A stretch of DNA of 29,134 nt from JACVRX01 sp035697245 (GCA_035697245.1 DASSDH010000005.1:1-29134); one strand, 5' to 3'; positions 14,384 through 22,489 are shown, counted from the stretch's first letter. Notes: generated by a model from the sequence alone, not told the origin. A program made the numbers and translations.

Positions 14384-16678
14384 ATGCCCGCAGGCAGCCT
14401 CCCAGTGGAGCGCAACAGCTTCGTCGGCCGGCGCACCGAGATCAGCCGCGTGCGCCGGTTGCTGTCCGATGCCCGGCTCGTGACGCTTGTAGGGCCGGGC
14501 GGTGTGGGCAAGACCCGTCTCGCCATCCGAGTAGCCGGGCAGATGCGGCACTTCACGCCCGCGGGCGTTTGCTTCGTCGACCTAGCGTTGGTACGAGACC
14601 CCGCACTGCTGCCGCAGCAGCTCGCCGCCTCGCTGGACCTCCGCGACTCATCGACGCGGTGGCTCGTCGCCAGCATTGCCGAGGTGCTGGGCAGCCGCCG
14701 GATGCTGGTCGTGCTGGACAACTGTGAACATGTTCGCGACGCCTGCGCCATCCTGGTCGACGCCCTGCTGTCCGAATGCCTGAACCTGCGCGTGCTGGCC
14801 ACCAGCCGCCGTCCGCTCGACGTCGCCGGCGAGGTCCGGTTCGTCGTCCCCCCACTGCCGATGACGGCCTCGGCCGAGCGTCCATCCGATGCGCTGAGCG
14901 ACGCGATCGCGCTGCTGGTCGACCGGGCCCGGGCAGTGATTTCGGACTTCGAGGTGACCGAAGCGAACGCCGCCGATGTGGCGGCGATGTGCCGACGCCT
15001 GGATGGGCTACCGCTGGCCCTCGAACTTGCCGCTGTCCGACTTCGGACGCTGACGGCAACCCAGATCGTCGAGCGGCTCAGCGAGCGTCTCGACGTGTTG
15101 CAGCACGTCGGACCGGCGGTACCGGAGCGACAGCAGAGCCTGCCCGCCACCCTGGAATGGAGCTATCGGAATCTGCGGCCAGCCGAGCAGATCCTTTGGC
15201 AGCGAGCTGCGGTCTTCGTCGGGGACTTCGACCTGGCGGCCTCGGAAGCGGTCTGCGCAGACCCGACACTCACCCGGGACGCCATCATGGATGCCGTCGA
15301 CGGGTTGGTGGACGCGTCAGTGCTCGACGTGTACCGGCGACCCGGCCGGGTGCGTTTCCGGATGCTAGAAACCGTCCGACTGTTCGGTAGCCAGCTGCTC
15401 GAACACTCGGGTGGCCGAACTGCCGCGGCACGCCGGCACCGCGACTACTACGCCCGACTGGCGGCAAAGGTGGACTGGGTCGGCCCCGCGCAGGTGGCGG
15501 ACCTGAACCGCCTTGCCGACGAGCACGGCCAGCTACGAGCCGCACTCGAGTTCAGCGCGGACACACCCGGCGAGGAGTTGGCCGGCCTTCGGCTCGCCGC
15601 TGACCTGTGGCTCTACTGGCAGGCCCGCGGTCAACTCGGTGAAGGACGGCGATGGTTGACCCGGCTGCTGGCGAAGTGCGCCGAACCAACCGCAACCCGC
15701 GCGAAGGGGCTGGCAGTAGCCGGCTACCTCGCGGCCGTCCAGGCCGACCCAGCGGCCGCGATACCGCTGCTCCAAGAGGCGCATGCCGTCGCCACCGCTC
15801 TCGACGAACCAGGAACAGCGGCGTTCGCCACGCAGTATCTCGGCCTGGTCGAGCTGTTCAGCGGAAACTACGACAGCGCCGACCGACTGTTGCGGACGGC
15901 CGCTGCTGACCGCAGGCGACTCGGCGAGGACCGGTTCGCGGCCTTCGCGATGGCCGATGTCGGTGCCGCCGCGTTCTTCCGCGGTGACTACGACACGGCC
16001 GGGACGGCCTTCATGGAGAGCCTCGCGCTGAACTCCAGCGGCGATCCCTGGACGCGGTCGCATGCACTGTGGGGACTAGGCCTTGTCCGCTGGCGAACCG
16101 GTGCGCTGGGTCAGGCTGACCAGCTGCAGAAAGAGGCATTGGCCCTGATGCGAGAGGTCGACGACCGCAGCGGCATCGCGCTCGGCATTCACGCCATGGC
16201 ATGGCTCGCTGCCGCCCATGGCGATTGGCACCGCGCGGCCGTGCTGGCGGGAGCCGCGGAAGCCACCTGGCGCTCCATTCCCGCGCGAACGCCCGAACCG
16301 CTCCGCCCGTTCATCGACGAATGCGCCTACCAAGGCCGCCACGCGTTGGGCGCCGAGAAGTGGCAGGCCGAGTACGACCGAGGTGGAACCCTCGACCGGC
16401 CAGCCGCGCTGGCTCTCGCCCTCGGGCAGGTGCCACCGCGGACAGCACCCCGATCCGACGACGGCCCGCTCACCCGCCGGCAACGCGAGGTTGCGCAGCT
16501 GGTAGCGGAGGGACTAACCGATCGGGAAATCGCGGCCCGGCTGTCCATCTCCGTCCGGACCGCCGAATCCCACGTAGAGCAAATCCTCGCCCGACTAGGC
16601 TTCCGCTCCCGAGCCCAGATCGCCGCCTGGGTCGCGGCCAGCGGCGCGATCGGTGAACAAATCGAGCACCGCCACTAA
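14384..16678 (+). CDS. NB-ARC/TPR transcriptional regulator with C-terminal LuxR HTH (LAL type)
   Basis: 764 residues. ATG 14384 is chosen over ATG 14378 because the ggag ribosome site touches the latter. STAND-type NTPase: Walker A GPGGVGKT (37-44) and Walker B MLVVLDN (about 107-113), followed by LRVLATSRRPLDV and LDGLPLALELAAVRL (the GLPLA motif). A winged-helix segment and TPR-like helices occupy the middle (about 330-680). The GerE/LuxR helix-turn-helix is at about 693-752: LTRRQREVAQLVAEGLTDRE, IAARLSISVRTAESHVEQIL. Such regulators couple nucleotide binding and an inducer to transcription. Its divergent position suggests it controls the DUF4242-membrane-peptidase operon. Gene intact; a hairpin follows. 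Confidence 0.95.
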   Translation: MPAGSLPVERNSFVGRRTEISRVRRLLSDARLVTLVGPGGVGKTRLAIRVAGQMRHFTPAGVCFVDLALVRDPALLPQQLAASLDLRDSSTRWLVASIAEVLGSRRMLVVLDNCEHVRDACAILVDALLSECLNLRVLATSRRPLDVAGEVRFVVPPLPMTASAERPSDALSDAIALLVDRARAVISDFEVTEANAADVAAMCRRLDGLPLALELAAVRLRTLTATQIVERLSERLDVLQHVGPAVPERQQSLPATLEWSYRNLRPAEQILWQRAAVFVGDFDLAASEAVCADPTLTRDAIMDAVDGLVDASVLDVYRRPGRVRFRMLETVRLFGSQLLEHSGGRTAAARRHRDYYARLAAKVDWVGPAQVADLNRLADEHGQLRAALEFSADTPGEELAGLRLAADLWLYWQARGQLGEGRRWLTRLLAKCAEPTATRAKGLAVAGYLAAVQADPAAAIPLLQEAHAVATALDEPGTAAFATQYLGLVELFSGNYDSADRLLRTAAADRRRLGEDRFAAFAMADVGAAAFFRGDYDTAGTAFMESLALNSSGDPWTRSHALWGLGLVRWRTGALGQADQLQKEALALMREVDDRSGIALGIHAMAWLAAAHGDWHRAAVLAGAAEATWRSIPARTPEPLRPFIDECAYQGRHALGAEKWQAEYDRGGTLDRPAALALALGQVPPRTAPRSDDGPLTRRQREVAQLVAEGLTDREIAARLSISVRTAESHVEQILARLGFRSRAQIAAWVAASGAIGEQIEHRH

Positions 16679-16707
16679 AATCCGCCGAACACACTCATCT
16701 GCCGCCG

Positions 16708-16739
16708 GGTCGGGTGCCATCCGACTGTGCTACCCGACC
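16708..16739 (+). terminator. Hairpin after the LAL regulator
   Basis: Arms ggtcgggt (16708-16715) and acccgacc (16732-16739) are perfectly complementary over 8 bp with a 16-nt loop, 30 bases after the regulator's stop codon. No T-tract follows. Plausible terminator; the long loop lowers confidence. Confidence 0.4.
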
Positions 16740-16781
16740 GCATGCGTCCGCGCTCCTGGGCGTGCTCGGCCGGTTAGATTC

Positions 16782-16853
16782 TTACGCCAGTCCGAGGACC
16801 GATAGGAGCAGGAAGCCGATGAGGACCATCGATCCCTGGGCGTAGGCGATCAC
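16782..16853 (-). pseudogene. Tail of an unidentified membrane protein (remnant)
   Basis: On the minus strand the last 22 codons before TAA read IAYAQGSMVLIGFLLLSVLG followed by LA, a typical last transmembrane helix of a permease with good codon use. Upstream of it (higher coordinates) the frame turns into the antisense of the alpha/beta-hydrolase remnant and no longer looks coding, so only the tail survives. The boundary near 16855 appears to be a recombination joint between two broken genes. The family cannot be told from one helix. Confidence 0.35.
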
Positions 16854-17456
16854 GACAAGATGTTCGCCGACGACGCCGCTGCGCTGCTCCACGTTCTCGA
16901 CGTGCCGGCCGCGCACGTCATGGGCTTCTCCATGGGCAGCACGATCGCTCAGCATCTCGCGCTGCGTCATCCGGAGCTCGTGCGCAGCCTCGTACTGTGC
17001 AGCACGTGGGGGCGGTCGGATGCCTACTTCCGCGCGATGGCGGACTCGTGGCGCTGGATGATCGACAACGCGCCCGACGAGCGCTCGTTCTATGAAGCGT
17101 TCTTGCTGTGGGTCTACACGGCGCGCGCCCACAGTGACGGACGGTCGACCAGATCATCGAGGAGCGATGGCGTTCCCACATCAGCAACCCCCTGAGGCCA
17201 TGCAGCGTGCGATCGATGCATTCCGGGATCACGATCTTCTTGACCGACTCGGCGAAATCGGCGTACCGACCCTCGTGATCGCGAGCGACCAGGACAGGGC
17301 CACTCCGCCGCGACTGGGCCGGGAGGTCGCAGCTGCGATTCCGGGTACGCGGTTCGAGCTGATGGAGGGCGAGGCGCATCAGGCGAGGTCCCCGAGAAGT
17401 TCAACACGATCGTCGACGCCTTCTGGCGCGAGGTCGACGCGGGGGACCGCCGCTAA
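16842..17456 (+). pseudogene. Alpha/beta hydrolase, 5'-truncated with several frameshifts
   Basis: The first frame starts in mid-protein (MFADDAAALLHVLDVPAAHV) and contains the nucleophile elbow HVMGFSMGSTIAQHLAL, running to YTARAHSDG near 17137. The protein then continues in another frame (TVDQIIEE) and soon in a third (PEAMQRAIDAFRDHDLLDRL, GEIGVPTLVIASDQDRATPP with the acid Asp, FELMEGEAHQ near the base His). After about 17380 a further shift gives EVPEKFNTIVDAFWREVDAG to TAA 17454-17456. The N-terminal roughly 80 residues with the oxyanion HG motif are missing. Three or more indels plus truncation make this a clear pseudogene. It ends 21 bp before tRNA-Ser. Confidence 0.85.
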
Positions 17457-17477
17457 GGTTCTCCCCTGCCGCACCTC

Positions 17478-17564
17478 GGAGGGGTGCCGGAGTGGTTGAA
17501 CGGGGCGGTCTCGAAAACCGTTGTGCGCGCAAGCGCACCGAGAGTTCGAATCTCTCCCCCTCCG
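17478..17564 (+). tRNA. tRNA-Ser (anticodon CGA)
   Basis: 87-nt gene. Acceptor arms ggagggg (17478-17484) and cccctcc (17557-17563) pair fully, with discriminator G at 17564 and no encoded CCA. The anticodon loop ctcgaaa gives anticodon CGA (reads UCG) between gcggt and accgt. A long variable arm (tgcgcgcaagcgca) is diagnostic of a class II serine tRNA. T arm is gagag-ttcgaat-ctctc. It reads toward the minus-strand DUF2182 gene and directly follows the hydrolase pseudogene, a typical integration target position, although no att repeat is proven. Confidence 0.96.
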
Positions 17565-17607
17565 CTTTGCAAGTCGAGAACCGCGGGGAGGCCGGCCGCC
17601 TCGGCCG

Positions 17608-18414
17608 CTAGTTCATCTCGATGGAATCCATGGTCGGCGCGCCCTCGTGCGAGCCGGGGACCGTGAGGCCGGGCACGTCCTCGGGCGCGAAGGCCACGCC
17701 CAGCGCCAACAGCGCCAGTACGACGGCGACGCCGCGCCCGGCGATCGTCTTCCACGGCAGCAGCCGCTCCGCGGCGATCAGCGCGGCCACGAGCGCCATC
17801 CAGCCGATGCTCATGACCCCGAGCGCGAAGAGGGTCGCCATGAGGGCCCAGCAGCAGGCGACACAGAAGCCGCCGTGCTCCATCCCCATCCGAAGGGCGC
17901 CCAGGCGGCCCAGCCGCCAGTGCTCGGCAAGGAACGCCCGCGGGTCGCGACAGCGGCGCAGGCAGGCATCTTTCGGCCCCGTCAGCTGGTACAGCGCGCC
18001 GCCAAGGATCACGCCGCCGGCCAGGTAGCGCCCCGCGTCGTCCCAGGCGAGGAACCCGAGCTCCAGCGAGCGAACGCCTTCGACCAGCGCGTAGCCCAAC
18101 AGGCCGGCCGCGAGCCAGGCGACGAGATAGCCGGCCGCGAAGGCGGGGGTGCCCCCTGGCCCCGCCGCCTGGCGACGGTACTCGGCCACCGCCGGCGCCA
18201 CGGCGGGCAGCATCATCGCCGCCATCATCAGCGCCCAGGTCACGGCGAACCAGCCGAGCTCGCCCAGGTCGCTGCCCGGCCCGGCGTCCATCCCGCCCAT
18301 CCGTCGATCCGTCAGTACCCAGGCGGCGCCGGCCAGCACGAGCAGCAGCACGACCACCCCGCCAACCGCCAGCGTGCCGGGCGGTGACGTGCGGCGCAGC
18401 GTGGCGGCGTTCAT
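17608..18414 (-). CDS. DUF2182 integral membrane protein
   Basis: 268 residues, with about seven hydrophobic helices. Hallmarks of DUF2182 (predicted metal-binding integral membrane protein): WALMMAAMMLPAVAPAVAEY, the cysteine-bearing loop LTGPKDACLRRCRDPRAFL, and GMEHGGFCVACCWALMATLF with GVMSIGWMALVAALIAAERL. The Cys and His residues in these loops suggest metal or thiol chemistry in the membrane. Start ATG 18414 lies 12 bp after the DUF899 stop, so both form one operon, a pairing seen repeatedly in bacteria from memory. The last residues (EGAPTMDSIEMN) are soluble. Function unknown. Confidence 0.92.
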   Translation of the reverse strand: MNAATLRRTSPPGTLAVGGVVVLLLVLAGAAWVLTDRRMGGMDAGPGSDLGELGWFAVTWALMMAAMMLPAVAPAVAEYRRQAAGPGGTPAFAAGYLVAWLAAGLLGYALVEGVRSLELGFLAWDDAGRYLAGGVILGGALYQLTGPKDACLRRCRDPRAFLAEHWRLGRLGALRMGMEHGGFCVACCWALMATLFALGVMSIGWMALVAALIAAERLLPWKTIAGRGVAVVLALLALGVAFAPEDVPGLTVPGSHEGAPTMDSIEMN

Positions 18415-18426
18415 GTCGCCTCCCCG

Positions 18427-19167
18427 TCAGGCATCCGGGTACTCGTCCTTGCGCCAGGCCCGCGGCTCCTCCGGCTGCGGCTTCGGCGTGCGGTCGAGCA
18501 GGAACGAGCTGTACGGGACGACGAACGGATCGGGCGCACTCACCGTGTAGGTGTGGAACACGTTCCCGTTGTCGCGCGCGAAGGCGATGAAGCTCGGATT
18601 CTCCCGCAAGCCATCTTTGAGGTCCGCCCCCACCTGCTGTGACCATTCCCGGAGCCATTCGGGTGGGTCCTTGACCATCTCTTGGACCTCGGGGATCTGC
18701 TCCGCCTGCTCGGGGGTCAGGGCGAGCCCGTAGTCCCAGGGGAAGTCGGTCTCGTACGTCGAGACGTAGGGGAATTGCCAGCCCATCCGCTGCTTGTAGG
18801 CGGTCAGCCGATCGATTGGCGCGCGGGAGAAGCAGATCAGCGATACGTCGCGGTGGTACAGATGCACGCGAGTAGCGTCGAGCTCGTCTCCGACGTTCGT
18901 GCAGCCGGGGCAGGCGCCAACCTCGTAGTCGGGCCCGAACATGATGTTGTAGGCCAGGAGCTGCGAGCGGCCGTCGAAGAGCTCCTCGAGCGTCTTCTTC
19001 CCGTCCTCGGTCTCGAACTCGTACTTCTTCTCTACCCGGACCCAGGGAAGCTCGCGTCGCTTCTCCGCGGCCTTGCGGCCAAGCTCGGCATGCTCGGCCT
19101 CGAGCTTCCCGAGCTCCTCGCGAGCGGCCTGCCACTCTTCCCGGGTTCCAACCTTGTGCTCCGCCAT
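18427..19167 (-). CDS. DUF899 family thioredoxin-fold protein
   Basis: 246 residues, full family length. Conserved DUF899 blocks are visible: LPWVRVEKKYEFETEDG, LAYNIMFGPDYEVGACPGCT (with the CPGC pair in a thioredoxin-like fold), LICFSRAPIDRLTAYKQRMG, YVSTYETDFPWDYG and NVFHTYTVSAPDPF near the C-terminus. It is a predicted cytosolic dithiol protein of unknown substrate. ATG 19167 is preceded on the minus strand by ggaggtggagca, a strong ribosome site. First gene of the DUF899-DUF2182 operon. Nothing unusual in sequence. Confidence 0.93.
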   Translation of the reverse strand: MAEHKVGTREEWQAAREELGKLEAEHAELGRKAAEKRRELPWVRVEKKYEFETEDGKKTLEELFDGRSQLLAYNIMFGPDYEVGACPGCTNVGDELDATRVHLYHRDVSLICFSRAPIDRLTAYKQRMGWQFPYVSTYETDFPWDYGLALTPEQAEQIPEVQEMVKDPPEWLREWSQQVGADLKDGLRENPSFIAFARDNGNVFHTYTVSAPDPFVVPYSSFLLDRTPKPQPEEPRAWRKDEYPDA

Positions 19168-19379
19168 TGCTCCACCTCCGTCGTCAGGTTCTTGGAATGT
19201 AGACCGGCGCGAGCGGAAAACTCAGCGGTGGGGCGTCGACGCGCTAGTCGTTGTCAGTCGAGTACGCGGCCCTGCGCGTGGGCGCGAATATTCGTCGTAA
19301 CGCCAGAGCATCACTCCGAGCATCGCCAGGACAAGTTGGTGGGGCAAGGTTTCGTATTCGCGCGACAGCTCGGAGCGCG
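19168..19379. other. Upstream region of DUF899 gene with a possible minus-strand remnant
   Basis: Holds the DUF899 promoter region. On the minus strand one frame reads SELSREYETLPHQLVLAMLG then VMLWRYDEYSR before degenerating, which looks coding-like but has no start of its own and overlaps the end of the small frameshifted gene. I see no recognisable family. Confidence 0.25.
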
Positions 19380-19542
19380 CTAGCGGCGGGTCACGTCGGC
19401 CGCGTCGAGCCACACGGCCCGCAGTTGGTATCTCGTGTCCGACATGCACACGTACACGTCCCCGCCCTGTCCAGCCCAGCGCCACGGTTTCGATGTGTTC
19501 CTCGCCGTCTTCGGCCCACACGATCCGGGCGACGATCGGCAC
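19380..19542 (-). pseudogene. Small conserved-looking protein with +1 frameshift in a G run
   Basis: From a GTG at 19542 the frame reads VPIVARIVWAEDGEEHIETV then ALGWTGR. The continuation DVYVCMSDTRYQLRAVWLDA then ADVTRR and TAG (19380-19382) is in the next frame; one extra G in the run cgggg near 19462 explains this. The joined 53-residue product has the look of small actinomycete proteins of the form 'ARIVW-DGEEH-VALGW-GRDVYV-D-AVWLDAADVxRR', function unknown to me. Uncorrected, the frame continues as Arg-rich non-coding-looking sequence. This is either a pseudogene or a homopolymer sequencing error. The true start could lie further upstream (to 19653). Confidence 0.5.
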
Positions 19543-19800
19543 CGGCGGGTCGAGCCGATGCTCCGGGGGCGCCGGCGTCGTTGAGGATTCGCTGCCCGGG
19601 ACTCCAGCCCGGCTGTCTGTGCACAGGTTCGCCCACAACCCAGTGTCGAACAAGCGTTCGAGTGTGTCCAGGGGTCGGGTGGGAGTAGTTTGCAGGTACC
19701 GAGGGCATGTCGAGCACGCCGGTTAGGCGTGCCGTTCCCGGCGATTCACGACGCGAAGCGGCCAACGGGGGTGCGCCCGCTTCGAGGAGCCGGGACTCCA
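19543..19800. other. Unassigned stretch before the STAS gene
   Basis: Both strands carry open frames but none has a ribosome site or family resemblance. The minus strand reads LDTLERLFDTGLWANLCTDS in frame with the small gene at 19380-19542, so that gene may have a longer N-terminus. The plus strand must hold the STAS promoter. Confidence 0.25.
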
Positions 19801-20121
19801 ATGCCACTGCCCGGGCTCGACATCGAAACGACAACCGACACCGATGGCGTCTGGATCCGCCTCCGCGGGGAGACGGACATGTCGACCCATGAGCAGCTGC
19901 TGGCCGGGCTGGCCGCTGCGGACCTGGACGGCATGCACGTGGTGCACGTCGACCTGTCCGGTCTTGCCTTCTGCGACGTGCGCAGCATGTGCCACCTTCT
20001 GGTCTTCACTAGCGGGGTGCACCGGAACGGCGGCGACGTCGTCGTGCACGGCGCCAGCGGCATTGTGCTCAAAATGATCAACCTGTTGGGTGTGGAAGAC
20101 CAGCCAAAGTTCGCCACCTGA
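19801..20121 (+). CDS. STAS-domain protein (anti-sigma-factor-antagonist-like)
   Basis: 106 residues from ATG 19801 (MPLPGLDIETTTDTDGVWIR); an earlier in-frame start at 19690 would add a low-complexity tail unlike the family. The fold signature is clear: VWIRLRGETDMSTHEQLLAG, then VVHVDLSGLAFCDVRSMCHL and GGDVVVHGASGIVLKMINLL. Classical SpoIIAA-like antagonists have Asp-Ser-Ser/Thr at the phosphorylation site; here the segment is FCDVRSM, so the usual Ser is Val. This suggests a non-phosphorylated, constitutive or ligand-sensing variant. No anti-sigma kinase gene is adjacent, so it is an orphan. Confidence 0.88.
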   Translation: MPLPGLDIETTTDTDGVWIRLRGETDMSTHEQLLAGLAAADLDGMHVVHVDLSGLAFCDVRSMCHLLVFTSGVHRNGGDVVVHGASGIVLKMINLLGVEDQPKFAT

Positions 20122-20188
20122 CACAGTCCGAGTGGTTTGCGAGTATCGTGCCGGCCGCGTGGCAGGTCGCCTGCTGCGTTGGATCAGT

Positions 20189-20225
20189 GATGGCGCCGCT
20201 TCCGTCCCCCTGTAGCGGCGCCATC
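20189..20225. terminator. Perfect 12-bp hairpin between STAS gene and small unknown gene
   Basis: gatggcgccgct (20189-20200) and agcggcgccatc (20214-20225) are perfect reverse complements with a 13-nt C/T-rich loop. It lies 67 bp after the STAS stop. Strong enough to be a factor-independent terminator of the GC-rich kind; it could equally be a regulator site for the next gene. Confidence 0.55.
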
Positions 20226-20268
20226 CTTGGTGTAACGTCCGCGCCGCTGGCGGCTAGTGTGTCGGGCC

Positions 20269-20529
20269 GTGACGGAGATCCGACGGATCACCCTCGAAGG
20301 TAGCCGGCCGATCGGCCGCACGCTGGTGCAGATGCTCGAAGAGGAGGGTGTCACCGTCCAGCTGCCCGGGCGGCACACGACCGAGTATCGCGATGCCCGC
20401 GACGTGGCCGAGGGCGTGATCACCACTGTCATAGCGGCCGGCACACTCGACGCTATCAAGGCGGGCGTGCGGAAGGTCCGGTGGCGGTTCCCCCGAGCAA
20501 CGATCAAGATCGAGGCGGAAGACGACTAG
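20269..20529 (+). CDS. Small unknown protein, possibly EACC1-like
   Basis: 86 residues from the GTG at 20269 (VTEIRRITLEGSRPIGRTLV); a GTG at 20257 adds four residues. Reads through QMLEEEGVTVQLPGRHTTEY, then a helix GVITTVIAAGTLDAIKAGVR and an ending RWRFPRATIKIEAEDD. The order (basic strand, hydrophobic small-residue helix, then a final acidic strand) vaguely resembles the effector-associated constant component (EACC1) modules of actinomycete conflict systems, but no partner component is next door, so this is a guess. Otherwise an unrecognised cytosolic protein. Codon use is normal for the region. Confidence 0.6.
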   Translation: MTEIRRITLEGSRPIGRTLVQMLEEEGVTVQLPGRHTTEYRDARDVAEGVITTVIAAGTLDAIKAGVRKVRWRFPRATIKIEAEDD

Positions 20530-20806
20530 CGCCGACGGCCGGCCGATCGCTCGGTCCGGACCGTCAAAGTGGATGCGTGTCTGTCGTGACCAGCCGGATG
20601 CCTCCGGTGATCGCGAACGCAGCCAGTTGGCCTCCATCCAGAGTCCTGCGAAGGTCCTGATCAAAACGGGCCGTGCATTGAACAAACATGGACCCTGCGG
20701 CGATGCATCGGCTGGCCGGCCGAGGCGGCGAACCCTCCCCGCCGGCTCGACGTCCGCGATGTCCACCGATTCTGGCCGTAAACGCGACCCGCGACGCGTC
20801 CACCAC
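20530..20806. other. Intergenic stretch with a possible short minus-strand remnant
   Basis: Between two convergent genes. On the minus strand the last 41 codons before a TGA at 20564 read MFVQCTARFDQDLRRTLDGG then QLAAFAITGGIRLVTTDTHP and L, which is coding-like, but the rest of that frame is Arg/Gly-rich and not convincing. No terminator or known family was recognised. Confidence 0.25.
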
Positions 20807-22489
20807 CTACAAGTGGGTCGGTTGCTCGTCGAGGTAGCCCCGCGCGAGTTGGACGGCGACAGCGCCTTCGCCAACGGCCGAAGCGACGCGCTTGATCGAC
20901 CCGTGGCGCACGTCACCAGCAGCAAAGACTCCCGGGACGCTGGTCTCCAGCAGGAGTGGAGGGCGCTGTAGTTGCCATCCCGGTGGCGGTTTGCCGTCGC
21001 GGAGTAGGTCGTGGCCGGTGAGGAGGTAGCCACGGCCGTCCCGTTCGATGCTGCTGTCGAGCCATTCGGTGCGCGGCTCGGCCCCAATCATGACGAACAG
21101 GGCAGCGGCGGGAATGTCCTCGGTCGAACCGGAGTCCTTGTCGCGTAGGGTGAGGCCTTCCAGGCGGCCGTCGCCGTGGCCGTCGATGACCTCGGTATGC
21201 AGCCGCACCGTGATGTTCGGCGCGCTCTCGACCTCGTGCAAAACGAATGTGGAGATGCTTTGGCCGAGTGCGTGGCCGCGGACCAAGATGGTGACCGACG
21301 CAGCCCACTTGGCCAGGTGGAGGGCCGCGTAGCCGGCCGAGTTTCCCGCCCCCACGATGAAGACGTCTTCGCCCTCCATGGCCCTGGCCTCGGCTCCGGC
21401 CGCCCCGTAGAACACCCCTGCGCCGACCAACGCCTCTAGATTGGGCACGCCCAAGCGGCGCCAGGAGACGCCGGTTGCTATTAGAGCCGCGCGGGCTGCA
21501 ACCGTGGCGCCGTCGGAGAATTGCACCAGACGGTCGGACCCGCGGACCTGCAGGCTGGTGACCTGCTGGGTGAGGACCAGGTGCGCCCCGAACAGCTACG
21601 CCTGCTCGAGCGCCCGGTTGGCGAGGTCGTTGCCGCTGATCCCGCGCGGGAATCCCAGGTAGTTGCGGATCAGCGGGCTGGTGCCGGCCTGGCCACCGAC
21701 AACCCGAGGTTCCACCACCAACGTGCGCAGTCCTTCGGCGGCCCCGTATACGGCTGCGGCCAAGCCAGCGGGCCCGGCTCCGATGACGACCATCTCGTAG
21801 CTTTCGGCGGGTGGTTTGGTCCCATATCCGAGCGCCGCCGCGAGCTCGGCGTTCGACGGGTCGACGAACACCCGCCCGCTGTGAAAAACGACGACGGGCA
21901 GCCGGGAGCCGTCTTCGCCGACGTCGTCGAGCAGTTGACGACCCGCATCGGAGTCGACCAGGTACCACCCGTGCGGGATTCCCATGCGGGTGAGCATGTC
22001 GCGCAAGTCGTGCGAGCGGGTGCTCCATCGTGGGCCGATGATTCGGATCCCCTCGAACATGGGTGCCTGGGAGGGAACCCAGTCGGCCAGCACCTGGCTG
22101 ATCGGCAGGTACAGCCACCGCTCGAGGGGAAGCCACGGCTCGAACAGGTAGCTGTCGATCTGGCCGAGCGCCATGGCCTGTACCGCTGGGTTGGTCGCCG
22201 ACCAGTCCCGGCGACCGATCAGCAGGATCCGCTTGGCGGTTGGGTGCAACTCGTGGGCCTGCACCAAAACGTCGAGTCCGGGCCGTTCGTCCATCCGCTG
22301 TGCCGCGATGACCAGAGCAATCTCCTCCGACTGGTCGGCGAGTCGCTTGAGGTTCGCTAGCGCCGCCGCTGGGGAGCGTTCGCTGAGGATGCGGTACTCG
22401 CCGCCCAGGCGCCTGGCGAGGTCGTCGGACAACGAGTCCAGGACGGGGCGTTGATCGTTGACCAGGAACAGAATCGGTGGTCCCATCAT
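20807..22489 (-). pseudogene. Fused pseudo-receiver / thioredoxin-like / TrxR-like flavoprotein, interrupted by TAG
   Basis: One frame of 561 codons with a single in-frame TAG at 21596-21598 (codon 298; relatives usually have Trp in EQAWLFGA). Residues 1-137 are a receiver domain lacking the acceptor Asp (IALVIAAQRM, where relatives have ADQRM) and the Lys (SYLFEPW). Residues about 145-215 look like a small thioredoxin/glutaredoxin-type insert without CxxC (HGWYLVDSDAGRQLLDDVG; LPVVVFHSGRVFV). From 230 on is a thioredoxin-reductase-like module: FAD motif VVIGAGPAGLAAA, NADPH motif FIVGAGNSAGYAALH, C-terminal GVFAAGDVRHGSIKRVASAV. The redox CxxC is replaced by GAAG after GVFY (362-365). If TAG terminates, only a receiver plus half FAD domain is made. 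A partial internal GTG start at 21526 could give the NADPH half. Divergent from the cyclase-NB-ARC gene. Confidence 0.85.

Noticed and set aside
17453..19135. 560-codon minus-strand frame spanning tRNA-Ser, DUF2182 and DUF899
   Set aside because: Out-of-frame reading of two real genes on the same strand and through a tRNA gene.
21596..21598. TAG as a pyrrolysine or other recoding signal
   Set aside because: No pyl genes are visible, the family expects Trp there, and the other lesions in the window point to decay or sequence error.
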